Shown here: positions 1 through 7,653 of the stretch, one piece after another | Position numbering within the stretch: position 1 is the stretch's first letter | How the letters are laid out: every line of letters starts with the position of its first letter | NCBI GenBank assembly: GCA_002772705.1 | Contig: PFDH01000009.1 | Location: forward strand, 1-12,891 | Direction: 5' to 3' | DNA from: Candidatus Pacebacteria bacterium CG10_big_fil_rev_8_21_14_0_10_44_11 | Lineage (GTDB): Bacteria; Patescibacteriota; Microgenomatia; UBA1400; PJMF01 | Length of the DNA stretch: 12,891 nucleotides | Program-made: the position numbers and the translations under genes | The notes under the pieces: generated by a model | The model's input: the letters and a program-made list of their open reading frames with translations, nothing else | What the model was told of the DNA's origin: nothing | Database searches by the model: none

Positions 1-4
1 TTCA

Positions 5-22
5 GCTTGTTTGTTAACAAGC
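5..22. repeat. Short inverted repeat at left edge
   Basis: A 7-bp inverted repeat (GCTTGTT / AACAAGC) encloses a 4-nt loop (TGTT). No T-run follows, so it is not a convincing terminator. It may be the tail of a gene or element lying to the left of the window. Confidence 0.35.
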
Positions 23-46
23 CTAATTATGGAGATCTTTTCTCAA

Positions 47-90
47 AAGAGGACATTTCTACTTTGCAGGAAGAGGACATTTTCGCTTTG
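47..90. repeat. Two tandem 20-nt repeats resembling a transposon end
   Basis: Copies at 47-66 and 71-90 both begin AAGAGGACATTT and end CTTTG. They match at 17 of 20 positions, with all differences in one 3-base patch, and start 24 nt apart. Paired AGGACATTT-type repeats just outside a gene are typical of the multi-repeat ends of some DDE-transposase insertion sequences (for example IS21-like or IS481-like elements). This family link is recalled by eye, not searched. No transposase lies inside the window; if this is an IS end, the element would extend left of base 1. Alternatively the repeats are a regulator binding site upstream of purB. Confidence 0.4.
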
Positions 91-133
91 GGCTAACACA
101 AGAAAAATAACATCTGTTCAACAGCTTATAGTC

Positions 134-142
134 TGGTACAAT
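134..142 (+). promoter_or_regulatory. Extended -10 promoter of purB-purA
   Basis: TGG followed by TACAAT (-10 at 137-142) is a good extended -10 element. The -35 region at about 114-119 (CTGTTC) is poor, which is usual for extended -10 promoters. The predicted transcript starts near 149 and gives a leader of about 22 nt before the purB ATG at 171. Only a weak Shine-Dalgarno match (AGCGG) precedes the ATG. Confidence 0.55.
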
Positions 143-170
143 AAACGCTGTTACAAGCGGTCACCTTTAC

Positions 171-1580
171 ATGGCGAACCAGTTACACGCACTATCTCCT
201 CTCGACGGGCGTTATCAACAACGTATAGCTTCTTTACATCAATTTTTCTCAGAGTATGCCTTAATTCAGCTGCGGATTGAAGTTGAAGTTCGCTATCTGC
301 TGTTTTTTTTAGAGCAGACAGAGTTGGTGATAGTCACCAATGTTCAGCGACAACAAATTTTGGCAATTGTGAATCAATTTGGTGAAGCTGAAGCTGAGCA
401 AGTCAAAGCGCTTGAATCTCAGTGTCACCACGACGTCAAAGCAATTGAGTATTTTCTTCAAGCACAATGTAAAAAATTAAAACTAAAAAAGTTAATTCCG
501 TATCTTCACTTTGGCTTAACTAGCGAAGATATCAATTCTTGCGCCTATGGTTTGGCACTGGCGCGATCAAAAAAAACGGTGATCATGCCCGCGCTGATCG
601 TGCTCATTGAAAGAATCCTCAAACAAGCAGATCAGAGTGCTACTGACGTGATGTTGGCGCGCACCCACGGCCAGTCGGCGGTTCCAACTACTTTGGGCAA
701 GGAGTTGATTGTTTTTGCCACTCGTCTAGAAAATGAGCTGCAAGCCCTTGCTTCAACCAAAATTGAAGCTAAGCTCAACGGTGCAGTGGGCAACTGGAAT
801 GCCTTAGCCTTTGTTTTGCCAAAAATTGATTGGTTTAAGTTTTCGGATGATTTTGTGACTTCACTTGAATTAACGCCTAATACTATCAGCACGCAGATTG
901 TCTCAGCCGAATCATACTCTCGATTTTTTCAAATTTTGGTCAAAATCAACCTGATTCTGATTGATTGTGCTAGAGATTGCTGGCAATACATCAGCGATGG
1001 TTATTTTGTGCAGCAAGTGGTCAAACAAGAAGTTGGCTCTTCAACGATGCCGCACAAAATTAATCCAATTGATTTTGAAAATAGTGAGGGCAATGCCGGA
1101 GTGGCGGTAGCGCTGCTGCAACATTTTGTCGAAAAATTACCAATTTCCAGGTTACAGCGGGATTTGTCAGACAGTACGGTCAAGCGCTCATTTGGTACTG
1201 GTTTGGCACACAGCCTGTTGGCGATCAACAGCCTTTGGCGTGGTCTAGAAAAAGTTTTTCCAAGTAGAGAAATGATGAAGTCTGTAGTTCAACACCACCC
1301 AGAAGTTCTAGCTGAAGCCTATCAAACCAGTTTGAGATTAAGCGGCATTATTGATGCTTACGAGCAGCTTAAAGCAGTCAGTCGCGACCACCAACTTTCG
1401 GTCGCCGCCAGCAAAAAAGTGATCAACCTAGTGACTGACCCCAAACTCAAAAAGCGACTTTTGCAGCTCAAACCAGAAAACTACTTTGGTTTGGCACCAA
1501 AAATTGTAACTCAAGAAATAACCAGAATTAGTAACAACCTTACTCTTTTGCAGAAGGAAAGTAATCAGAAAGGGAACTGA
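171..1580 (+). CDS. purB: Adenylosuccinate lyase PurB
   Basis: A 469-residue cytosolic lyase of the fumarase/aspartase superfamily. It cleaves adenylosuccinate to AMP and fumarate and, where the de novo pathway exists, also SAICAR to AICAR. The N-terminus (HALSPLDGRY, residues 6-15) matches the E. coli-type PurB subgroup and supports the ATG at 171. LTSEDIN lies near residue 115 and ARTHGQS near 163, carrying the expected catalytic histidine. The superfamily signature GSSTMPHKINP near 289-299 carries the catalytic-loop serine. Length is close to the usual ~456 residues. The stop (TGA, 1578-1580) shares its A with the purA ATG, so the two are transcribed and probably translated together. The pairing points to a dedicated IMP-to-AMP branch; no other purine genes are visible here. 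Confidence 0.95.
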   Translation: MANQLHALSPLDGRYQQRIASLHQFFSEYALIQLRIEVEVRYLLFFLEQTELVIVTNVQRQQILAIVNQFGEAEAEQVKALESQCHHDVKAIEYFLQAQCKKLKLKKLIPYLHFGLTSEDINSCAYGLALARSKKTVIMPALIVLIERILKQADQSATDVMLARTHGQSAVPTTLGKELIVFATRLENELQALASTKIEAKLNGAVGNWNALAFVLPKIDWFKFSDDFVTSLELTPNTISTQIVSAESYSRFFQILVKINLILIDCARDCWQYISDGYFVQQVVKQEVGSSTMPHKINPIDFENSEGNAGVAVALLQHFVEKLPISRLQRDLSDSTVKRSFGTGLAHSLLAINSLWRGLEKVFPSREMMKSVVQHHPEVLAEAYQTSLRLSGIIDAYEQLKAVSRDHQLSVAASKKVINLVTDPKLKKRLLQLKPENYFGLAPKIVTQEITRISNNLTLLQKESNQKGN

Positions 1581-2935
1581 TGAGAAAAAATAGCATTGCA
1601 TTTTGTGGGGGTGCTTTTGGTGATGAAGGCAAAGGCAAGTTGGTTGACTGGTATGTCAATCACTTTGCGCAGAAATATAAAGTAATTGTCTATCGGGATA
1701 ATGGCGGCGCCAACGCTGGTCACACCGTAGAAGTCGGCAAAACCAGACTCGCACTTCACCAACTGCCGTCCGGCATTTTGACCAAAAATGTAACTTTAAT
1801 TTTGGGCAAAGGAATGGTAGTGCATCCTCAAGATTTAATGATTGAGATTCTGGATGTCGAAAAAGCGGTGGGCAGAAAACTGACCAGAAAGATCATTCTT
1901 GACGAAATGGCAACGCTGTCGCTCGATACTCATCGAGCCTATGAATCAGTCCTCAAACAGTGGCAAGAGGGTGGTAAGGGTTCAACTGGTCGAGGTATTT
2001 CTCCGGCTTATGCCGATATTTTGTTGCGGCACCCCCTCAGAGCCCGTGATTTATCACCTTTCAACACCAAGAAAATTACCGAGCACTACAAGATGTATGC
2101 CGCTCTAATTAAAGGTTTGGGTCAGAACATTGCTAAAGTAACAGTCCCCGTGCTTGATCCAACAGTTGGCACAGCAGCAGTGGGCAGCCTGGATCAGTTT
2201 TTGACTAAAGTCCGCCAAGTTTCACAACAACTCAAACCAATGATTAGCCCTGTTTATGAACTGTTAGAAAAAGCTTGGCAAGATAAAGAATATGCCTTTG
2301 TTTTTGAAAAGGCTCAAGCGGTCGGTTTGGATGCCCGATGGGGAGTCTATCCAGACATCACTGCCTCTGACACTACTTTTGATGGCATCTATGGTTCAAC
2401 TGAGGGATGTATTGATCCAGCTGAAATTATGATTAAAGCTGGGGTGATCAAGGCGACCTATATGTCCAGCGTCGGCTCGCGGCAACTGCCAAGTGCGATG
2501 ACCGGCAAGTTAGCCAAGCAGATTAGAGAAGATGCTCAAGAGTATGGCACAACGACCAAACGACCAAGAGACATTCTCTATCTTGATCTTCCTGCCTTAA
2601 AATTTTTTAGAAAAGTGGGTAAATTGACGCATTTGGTTCTGACCCATATGGATATTGTCTATGATCAGCCAGTCAAGGTCTGTGTCGGTTACACCAAAAA
2701 TGGTAAGTCTGTGGCCTATCGGCCCGATCAGCAATTTTTGAATGCACTCAAGCCAGTCTTTAGGGAGCTAAAAACGTGGGATAAACTGGCGTTGAGAAGC
2801 GCAACTAAACCTGATCAGCTACCAGCGGCTGCCAAACGTTTCATCAAATTTTTAGAAACAAAGCTAGAGGTACCGGTGCTGGTGATTACGACTGGTCCCC
2901 AGCGCAAAGAAGTGCTATTTTTAGAAAAACCTTAA
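1580..2935 (+). CDS. purA: Adenylosuccinate synthetase PurA (divergent)
   Basis: A 451-residue GTP-dependent enzyme joining IMP and aspartate to give adenylosuccinate, the step before PurB. GDEGKGK at residues 14-20 holds the catalytic Asp15, and GGANAGHT holds the catalytic His48. GSTGRGISPAY matches the IMP-binding segment. GTTTKRPRD from residue 323 is the aspartate-binding loop, and ITTGPQR near the C-terminus is the guanine-side motif. It is about 20 residues longer than E. coli PurA (432). Some usually conserved segments are altered: FEGAQG is FEKAQA here, and the SSNTT segment reads ASDTT. A good ribosome site (AAAGGG) sits inside the end of purB, and the ATG overlaps the purB stop by one base. 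The 3' end overlaps the convergent lipoprotein gene. Confidence 0.93.
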   Translation: MRKNSIAFCGGAFGDEGKGKLVDWYVNHFAQKYKVIVYRDNGGANAGHTVEVGKTRLALHQLPSGILTKNVTLILGKGMVVHPQDLMIEILDVEKAVGRKLTRKIILDEMATLSLDTHRAYESVLKQWQEGGKGSTGRGISPAYADILLRHPLRARDLSPFNTKKITEHYKMYAALIKGLGQNIAKVTVPVLDPTVGTAAVGSLDQFLTKVRQVSQQLKPMISPVYELLEKAWQDKEYAFVFEKAQAVGLDARWGVYPDITASDTTFDGIYGSTEGCIDPAEIMIKAGVIKATYMSSVGSRQLPSAMTGKLAKQIREDAQEYGTTTKRPRDILYLDLPALKFFRKVGKLTHLVLTHMDIVYDQPVKVCVGYTKNGKSVAYRPDQQFLNALKPVFRELKTWDKLALRSATKPDQLPAAAKRFIKFLETKLEVPVLVITTGPQRKEVLFLEKP

Positions 2936-3531
2936 TTTGCTGAGGTTGATGCGTCATTCGTTTCAGTCTGTGTCAAGTTCTTCATCAGGTTGGTTGAATT
3001 GGTAAAGGTTAGGCTTTCTGGTGGTAAAAATTCCTGATCATCAATCTGAGCTGGCTGGCAATCAATTGTGTACCCAGAATTTTGAATCTCTTTTCTGGTT
3101 TTTTCATCGGTTAGATCTGGAAAATTTTGGAATTGATTATCATAACTAGTACTGTTCTTTTTTACCTCAGCTACTGACATTTTAATGGCGGGTGTCCCGG
3201 CTTCACTGGACCAGAGGTAAATAGTTTCTCCATCATTGATCGAGAAAAACTGAGTGCTAGACTCGGGACTTGGATCTGACTCAATTTTCATTTTTTTATC
3301 TTTAATTAAGTAATGAGAATTTGGTTCGTTGCCGTCAAGGTTGGCCAGATTACATTTTAGTGATTGACCGGTTTGAAAGGCTTTGGCGATTTGAGTTGAA
3401 GCAGTCTTAAATTGTTCAACTGGCGCTGGGGTGGGCTGGGCAATTGTTGCTGGTTGTTGCCGGCTGACAAAGGGCAGGGCACAGCCGGCAAGAGCAAGAC
3501 TGGATACGAAAATCAAAATACTCTTTTTCAT
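2932..3531 (-). CDS. Small secreted lipoprotein, family unknown
   Basis: A predicted 199-residue lipoprotein. The ATG at 3531 is chosen because a strong Shine-Dalgarno (AAAAAGGA, 3539-3546 on the complement) lies 7 nt upstream and the protein then starts with a textbook signal: MKK, a hydrophobic stretch, and the lipobox LAGC with Cys17 as the lipid-modified residue. An in-frame start at 3606 would add 25 residues with no signal character. After the lipobox comes a Pro/Gln/Thr-rich spacer (about 23-40), then a soluble domain with two cysteines (Cys60, Cys158) that could form a disulfide. The C-terminus is rich in Thr, Asn and Ser. I do not recognise the domain. Likely tethered to the outer face of the cytoplasmic membrane. 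Its stop codon overlaps that of purA by three bases on the opposite strand. Confidence 0.75.
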   Translation of the reverse strand: MKKSILIFVSSLALAGCALPFVSRQQPATIAQPTPAPVEQFKTASTQIAKAFQTGQSLKCNLANLDGNEPNSHYLIKDKKMKIESDPSPESSTQFFSINDGETIYLWSSEAGTPAIKMSVAEVKKNSTSYDNQFQNFPDLTDEKTRKEIQNSGYTIDCQPAQIDDQEFLPPESLTFTNSTNLMKNLTQTETNDASTSAN

Positions 3532-3577
3532 TGAAATATCCTTTTTAGAATAGTTTGTTTGTTGATGAAATAATACG

Positions 3578-3606
3578 ACCATACCTGATATACTTGATTC
3601 TATCAA
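3578..3606 (-). promoter_or_regulatory. Candidate promoter of the lipoprotein gene
   Basis: On the minus strand TTGATA (3606-3601) and TATGGT (3583-3578) are separated by 17 nt, placing transcription start about 40 nt upstream of the ATG at 3531. The -10 is a 4/6 match, so this is moderate evidence only. Confidence 0.4.
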
Positions 3607-3609
3607 TGG

Positions 3610-3638
3610 TTAGCAAATGGGGGTAGGGGGAGTATAAA
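3610..3638 (+). promoter_or_regulatory. Candidate promoter of the polyprenyl synthase gene, with G5-TA-G5
   Basis: TTAGCA (3610-3615) and TATAAA (3633-3638) with a 17-nt spacer would start transcription near 3645. The spacer contains two runs of five G separated by TA (3619-3630). The site sits back to back with the candidate lipoprotein promoter, so the two could influence each other. Confidence 0.4.
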
Positions 3639-3679
3639 AAAACTACTAACTAGCACTGGGCTGACACTAGAAATGACCT

Positions 3680-4741
3680 ATGAATATTTTGTCTGAGTGG
3701 CAGCCAAAAATTCAAGCAGAAATTCAGACAATCCTTGCCGAAGCGGCCGAAGAATTCTCCGAATTTTCACTTGATCGGATCCAAATTGGGTATCTTCAAC
3801 AATTAGCCACCAAGGGCAAGCAGTTTAGAGGCTGTTTGTTAGTTGGTCTTTATCGGTCGGTGCTAGGCGGTGAGATACAGGACAAGCGTTCGTTGCTCAG
3901 ATTGGCAGCGGCGATTGAGCTCTATGGCACTGGTATTCTGATTCATGATGATGTGATTGATCGCTCTGATCAGCGTCGAGGGATACCCAGCGTTCACCAG
4001 TACATGGAAGAACGGGCCAAAACTGATCAACTAAAAGAAGCAGCTCATTTTGGGATCAGTTCAGCCATTTGTTTAGCAGATTTTTTGTACTTTATTGCCG
4101 ATAATACAGTCGCCGAGTTAGAATTTTCCCCTCAACTCAGATTGACGCTGGCGGCTATTAATGGTTCAGAATTAGCCAGACTTGGTTTAGCTGAAATTGA
4201 AGATGTGAGGCTGAGTTTTTGTGATCAACCAATTAGTCGCACAGAGATCATTGACATGTACATAGGAAAAACTGGTCGATACACTGGCCGCTGGCCGTTG
4301 TTGTTAGCAGCAACCGTAGCTGGCTTATCAACCAAAAGTTGTCAGAGTTTAGCCAAAGTTGGGGAAAAAATTGGCTTACTCTATCAACTAAAAGATGACG
4401 AGCTAGGTATTTTTGGCGATCCAGAAAAAATTGGTAAATCAGTTACCTCAGATTTAGTAGCAGGAAAAAAAACGCTTTATTACTACTACCTAAAACAGGA
4501 TTTGTCTCTCAAACAACAACTGTCGGTGTTCAAAATTATTGGTAATTCGGAAGCAACCTTAGCACAACTTGATGAGGTAAAATCACTAATTACGACAACG
4601 GGCATCCGACAAAAAGTTTCTACAGAAATGACAGCGTTAAAGTTAGAGCTGTTGATAGACATTAGCAAACTTGAATTACCAACCCAAGCAATGGTTTTTT
4701 TAGACCAGATCGTGGATTTTGCGGTGAGCAGAAGTAATTGA
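3680..4741 (+). CDS. Polyprenyl diphosphate synthase (trans-isoprenyl, class I)
   Basis: A 353-residue trans-prenyltransferase condensing isopentenyl diphosphate onto an allylic diphosphate to build a linear all-trans prenyl chain. KGKQFRG (45-51) fits the substrate-binding GKxxR motif. The first aspartate motif is IHDDVID (Asp90, 91, 94). The second is KDDELG (Asp239, 240), whose DDxxG form is common in bacterial and archaeal short-chain synthases. GKSVTSD followed by GKKT fits the conserved segment after it. The residue five before the first Asp is Gly85, small as in long-chain enzymes, but Tyr82 at -8 could cap the pocket; product length is undecided. No clear Shine-Dalgarno precedes the ATG at 3680. 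The gene ends 9 nt from the stop of the convergent membrane protein gene. Confidence 0.88.
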   Translation: MNILSEWQPKIQAEIQTILAEAAEEFSEFSLDRIQIGYLQQLATKGKQFRGCLLVGLYRSVLGGEIQDKRSLLRLAAAIELYGTGILIHDDVIDRSDQRRGIPSVHQYMEERAKTDQLKEAAHFGISSAICLADFLYFIADNTVAELEFSPQLRLTLAAINGSELARLGLAEIEDVRLSFCDQPISRTEIIDMYIGKTGRYTGRWPLLLAATVAGLSTKSCQSLAKVGEKIGLLYQLKDDELGIFGDPEKIGKSVTSDLVAGKKTLYYYYLKQDLSLKQQLSVFKIIGNSEATLAQLDEVKSLITTTGIRQKVSTEMTALKLELLIDISKLELPTQAMVFLDQIVDFAVSRSN

Positions 4742-4750
4742 TTTGCCAAT

Positions 4751-5347
4751 TTAGAGTTTAACAATTGTTAGAATCAGCCATTGTTTTCCTTGAACCGATT
4801 GTGCAAAGTTCTCAGCGCGTAAATCAAAGTAGAGATAGCCATTGGCTTGAGCGGCCTCAGGTATTGAATAGCTGACAACAATATACGCGACGTTATCATT
4901 CTTGGATTGCCAAATTTGTGTGGTTGGCAACGAACTGACAACGCTACTATCTGCTGAGATTTTTTGATTAATCAAGGAATTGATTTCGGCAGTTGATGAA
5001 AATCCCTCAAGACTCAACGTTTTTTTAGATTCAAAAATAAGATATGGTTGGAAATCTGTGGGAAGAGAGAAGTTGGTTGAAATTTGATTAGGAATGTCAA
5101 ATTTTTGATTGCTAAATAGAGAGATTTTGCCTCGAGAATAAAATTCCCTAAATTGCCAAAGTTGTTGGGCTGTTAACTTTTGATCTGCTTGAACTGAACT
5201 TTTGAGTTGTTGCCATTGATACCACCCAAATACCGGCCAAAGCGTTTTTAATGAAGGCTGTCTGATTAGTGCCAGCACAATTACAACGCAAGCCGCTATA
5301 ATAAACCAGCGGTTTTGTGTCAGGTGTCTGGTGTTGGCTTTTTTCAT
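4751..5347 (-). CDS. Single-pass membrane protein, family unknown
   Basis: A predicted 198-residue protein. A basic N-terminus (MKKANTRH) leads into one transmembrane helix at about residues 14-28, followed by a ~170-residue domain probably outside the membrane, rich in Gln, Ser and aromatic residues. No cysteine lipobox, so it is likely a signal anchor. I do not recognise the soluble domain. The ATG at 5347 is preferred; an in-frame TTG at 5389 would add 14 residues and run into the opposite gene. No good Shine-Dalgarno fits either. Its ATG directly abuts the ATG of the GT-C-like gene on the other strand, so its promoter must lie inside that gene. Pairing with a membrane sugar-transfer-like protein suggests an envelope role, which is inference. 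Confidence 0.65.
   Translation of the reverse strand: MKKANTRHLTQNRWFIIAACVVIVLALIRQPSLKTLWPVFGWYQWQQLKSSVQADQKLTAQQLWQFREFYSRGKISLFSNQKFDIPNQISTNFSLPTDFQPYLIFESKKTLSLEGFSSTAEINSLINQKISADSSVVSSLPTTQIWQSKNDNVAYIVVSYSIPEAAQANGYLYFDLRAENFAQSVQGKQWLILTIVKL
5297..5302 (+). promoter_or_regulatory. Perfect -10 hexamer for the GT-C-like gene
   Basis: TATAAT at 5297-5302 lies inside the N-terminal coding part of the opposite gene. With 17-nt spacing the -35 position reads AGCACA, a poor match. Predicted start near 5309 would give a 39-nt leader to the ATG at 5348. Confidence 0.45.
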
Positions 5348-7042
5348 ATGAAGCGCTATTTGTTCCAAAAATTCTTTCAGACTTGGCAAGCAGACATTTT
5401 TGGCATTGGCTTGCTCATCTTATCATCTTTAATCTTGCTCTTTGATACGCTATTTTTTAGAGGTCAACCCGCTAACATGGATGGCACGGTTCACATCACC
5501 AACATTGCTATTTTTCATCAGGCGCTTGAGGCTGGAGATTTTCCAGTTCGGTGGACTGATGGTTTTGCTAACTACGGTTTGCCAATGGGCTCATTTGCTC
5601 AACAACTAACTTCTTATCTCGGTGGTTTTTTGACATTTTTTTCTGGAGATGTGATTACAGCTTTTAATTGGGTATACGTCATTGGCACGATTACTTCTGT
5701 TTTGGCATTTTATCTTTTTTTGAGGCTGCACGTTTCAGCCTGGCCAGCTACCGTTGGGGCATTTTTATTCAATTTTGCGCCATATCGGATTATTAATTTT
5801 TACATCAGAGGCGCTTTGCCAGAATATTTTTCATCTCTTTTTGTAATTACACTTTTAATTGGCTTCCATTTGTACATCAAAAAAAAGCAACTCTGGTCTT
5901 TGCTGTTGATAACGCTGTCCACTTGGGGATTAGTCTTGAGTCACCCAATGAATGCGATCACTGGCTCAGTTATTCTTGGTCCGTATTTACTATTTTTGCT
6001 TTGGCGAGAAAAAAAAGCTTTCAAATTATTGCTTGCGGTTGTTGCCTCAATTGGTCTGGGCTTAGTACTCAGTGCCTACTATTTGATTCCGTTATTAAAA
6101 GAGGTTCAGTACCTAAATTACGGCAGCAGCAGTAACCACTACAACCCTTCACCCTTAAGCTGGCTCAACTTTTTTAGTCCACACTGGTTTTATTATCTTG
6201 TTCAACACAATGAAATTTTATCAAGGGGGCACTTTATTACAGTTGGTCTACCAGAGATGCTGCTATTTTTGGCTGGTATTGGAGTTTGGATAGCAAGAAG
6301 GATCAGAAAACAAACGATTGATATACTAGATGTGATTGTCGTAGCTGGGGGGATCAGTTTATTTCTCACGACCCAACTGGCCGATGGTCTATATCGTCAG
6401 ATTGATGTGCTCAGCAACATTCAATTTCCGTGGAGAATGCTTTCAACTTTTATTTTTATTCCTGGAGCAATTGCTGCTTATGGTTTGCAAAAATTCCACT
6501 GGCCGGTGATTGGTTTAGTTTTAATAATCCTGATAAGTTGGATGCGCTTTCCGGAAGTATATGGCAAGAATTTTACCGATTTCCCTCAATCCCATTACTA
6601 CTTTACGATTGACAACCTGCACACTGCCAACATGAATACCGTTTGGACGGCTCGCACAACAGAGTATCCGGTAGAGGCCACAAAAGTAGGTATTATTGAG
6701 GGGGAAGGTCGGATTTCTGAGCTAGCTGTCGGCAATTCTGTTAGAAAATTTACGGTTGAGGCAAAAACTTCATTACGACTAGTTGATTATACTTTTTACT
6801 TTCCTGGCTGGAATGTCTACGTTGATGGGCAGGCACAACCGATTGAGTTCCAGGACGTCAACTATCGGGGAGTGATTACTTATCGGGTGCCAGTTGGCAG
6901 ACATCAGATTGAAGTACTCTTTGAAGAAACAAAAACTGTCAAAATTGGTAATTTAATTTCTTTGGTTGGTTGGGGAGTGTTTTGTTTATTTGCTCTGATA
7001 ACGCTGACTCGAACCAAGAATTTCCGTTGGTTAATCAGCTAA
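5348..7042 (+). CDS. Multi-pass membrane protein, GT-C / PTPS-related (YfhO-like) family
   Basis: About 564 residues with a string of hydrophobic helices and a C-terminal extracytoplasmic beta-rich domain. The first helix (about 17-37) is followed by a loop with DGTVH (Asp45, His49), the place where GT-C glycosyltransferases carry an acidic catalytic or metal residue. LSHPMNA and FAPYRI in later loops, and the tail segment YFPGWNVYVDG before a last helix, are typical of the '6-pyruvoyl-tetrahydropterin synthase-related' membrane family (PF10131) and YfhO-like proteins. By family, it may transfer sugars from polyprenyl-phosphate donors at the outer membrane face; activity is unproven. The ATG at 5348 is chosen because helix 1 follows a short basic N-terminus; in-frame TTG at 5315 and GTG at 5324 are alternatives. 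No Shine-Dalgarno sits close to the ATG. Confidence 0.78.
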   Translation: MKRYLFQKFFQTWQADIFGIGLLILSSLILLFDTLFFRGQPANMDGTVHITNIAIFHQALEAGDFPVRWTDGFANYGLPMGSFAQQLTSYLGGFLTFFSGDVITAFNWVYVIGTITSVLAFYLFLRLHVSAWPATVGAFLFNFAPYRIINFYIRGALPEYFSSLFVITLLIGFHLYIKKKQLWSLLLITLSTWGLVLSHPMNAITGSVILGPYLLFLLWREKKAFKLLLAVVASIGLGLVLSAYYLIPLLKEVQYLNYGSSSNHYNPSPLSWLNFFSPHWFYYLVQHNEILSRGHFITVGLPEMLLFLAGIGVWIARRIRKQTIDILDVIVVAGGISLFLTTQLADGLYRQIDVLSNIQFPWRMLSTFIFIPGAIAAYGLQKFHWPVIGLVLIILISWMRFPEVYGKNFTDFPQSHYYFTIDNLHTANMNTVWTARTTEYPVEATKVGIIEGEGRISELAVGNSVRKFTVEAKTSLRLVDYTFYFPGWNVYVDGQAQPIEFQDVNYRGVITYRVPVGRHQIEVLFEETKTVKIGNLISLVGWGVFCLFALITLTRTKNFRWLIS

Positions 7043-7092
7043 TTTTTCACTCAAGCGTTTCTTCAGCAAATTCAGATAGACTCTGCAACATA

Positions 7093-7137
7093 AAAAGAGG
7101 TATCAAATGAACTTTAAATTGATGATACTAGTCTTTT
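7093..7137. terminator. Possible terminator hairpin after the GT-C-like gene
   Basis: AAAAGA-G-GTATCA (7093-7105) can pair with TGATAC-TAG-TCTTTT (7123-7137), giving 12 bp interrupted by a small internal loop and a 17-nt apical loop. The 3' arm ends in four T. Weak, because the loop is long and the T-run is short. Confidence 0.3.
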
Positions 7138-7164
7138 ACAGTTTGACTAAAAATGTGCTAATCT
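7135..7164 (+). promoter_or_regulatory. Extended -10 promoter of the four-helix membrane protein gene
   Basis: TTTACA (7135-7140), an 18-nt spacer, and TGC-TAATCT (7156-7164). Predicted start near 7171; a good Shine-Dalgarno (AAGGA, 7189-7193) lies 5 nt before the ATG at 7199. A stray TTGACT at 7143-7148 is wrongly spaced for this -10. Confidence 0.5.
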
Positions 7165-7198
7165 AATAAATAGCATCATATATCAAGCAAGGATCAGC

Positions 7199-7639
7199 AT
7201 GCCCCAAAAAAATGTCCGTTTCCAAGATAACTCCGGAATGATGACCGTCATTTCGTTTGTAGTTCTTGCGGTGGTCAACTACATCGTGATTAGGCTTGCT
7301 CAGGCTTGGTTTCCCCACAGTATTGTGATGGGTACGGTTGATATGTCCGCTCATTGGGCAGGGATTATGTTTGGCAGCGCGCTATCACTGCTAACTGTTT
7401 TTTTCTTGCCGTTCGTGACCTGGTGGGAGCAGAGAATGAAACGAACTTTGATGACGAATGAAATGATGGCGGTCTTTTTGGGCTTCAACTTTATGGCTAT
7501 CTGGCTGATTACTCGAAGATCTGAGATCTTTGGGGTTGGGGTGACTTCGTGGCTGGTTGTTTTAGGTTTGGCGGTGGTGTTAGATCTGCTCCAGGGTGCG
7601 GTAATGATGCGGCTGGAAAAGTGGCGACAAAACAATTAG
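7199..7639 (+). CDS. Four-helix integral membrane protein, family unknown
   Basis: A 146-residue hydrophobic protein with four likely transmembrane helices at about 14-37, 51-75, 88-105 and 110-131, short loops, and a basic C-terminal tail (RLEKWRQNN). A basic segment (EQRMKRT) between helices 2 and 3 and the basic C-terminus suggest that both lie in the cytoplasm. No catalytic motif is evident and I do not recognise the family. It has its own extended -10 promoter and a clear ribosome site, so it is probably monocistronic. The next gene starts 48 nt downstream with a separate control region. Confidence 0.7.
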   Translation: MPQKNVRFQDNSGMMTVISFVVLAVVNYIVIRLAQAWFPHSIVMGTVDMSAHWAGIMFGSALSLLTVFFLPFVTWWEQRMKRTLMTNEMMAVFLGFNFMAIWLITRRSEIFGVGVTSWLVVLGLAVVLDLLQGAVMMRLEKWRQNN

Positions 7640-7653
7640 TTAGTCACGCAAGC

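Noticed and set aside
1..96. Frame open from base 1 to a TAA at 94-96, possibly the end of a transposase
   Set aside because: The short peptide has no recognisable motif and runs through the DNA repeats; too short to call as a gene.
11..280. Open frame of 89 codons across the left repeats and the start of purB
   Set aside because: It overlaps the well-supported purB start in another frame, has no ribosome site and no protein-like features.
1580..2935. PurZ-like enzyme for 2-aminoadenine DNA
   Set aside because: PurZ enzymes replace the catalytic Asp of the GDEGKGK motif; here Asp15 is retained, next to a purB partner, so an ordinary PurA is the better reading.
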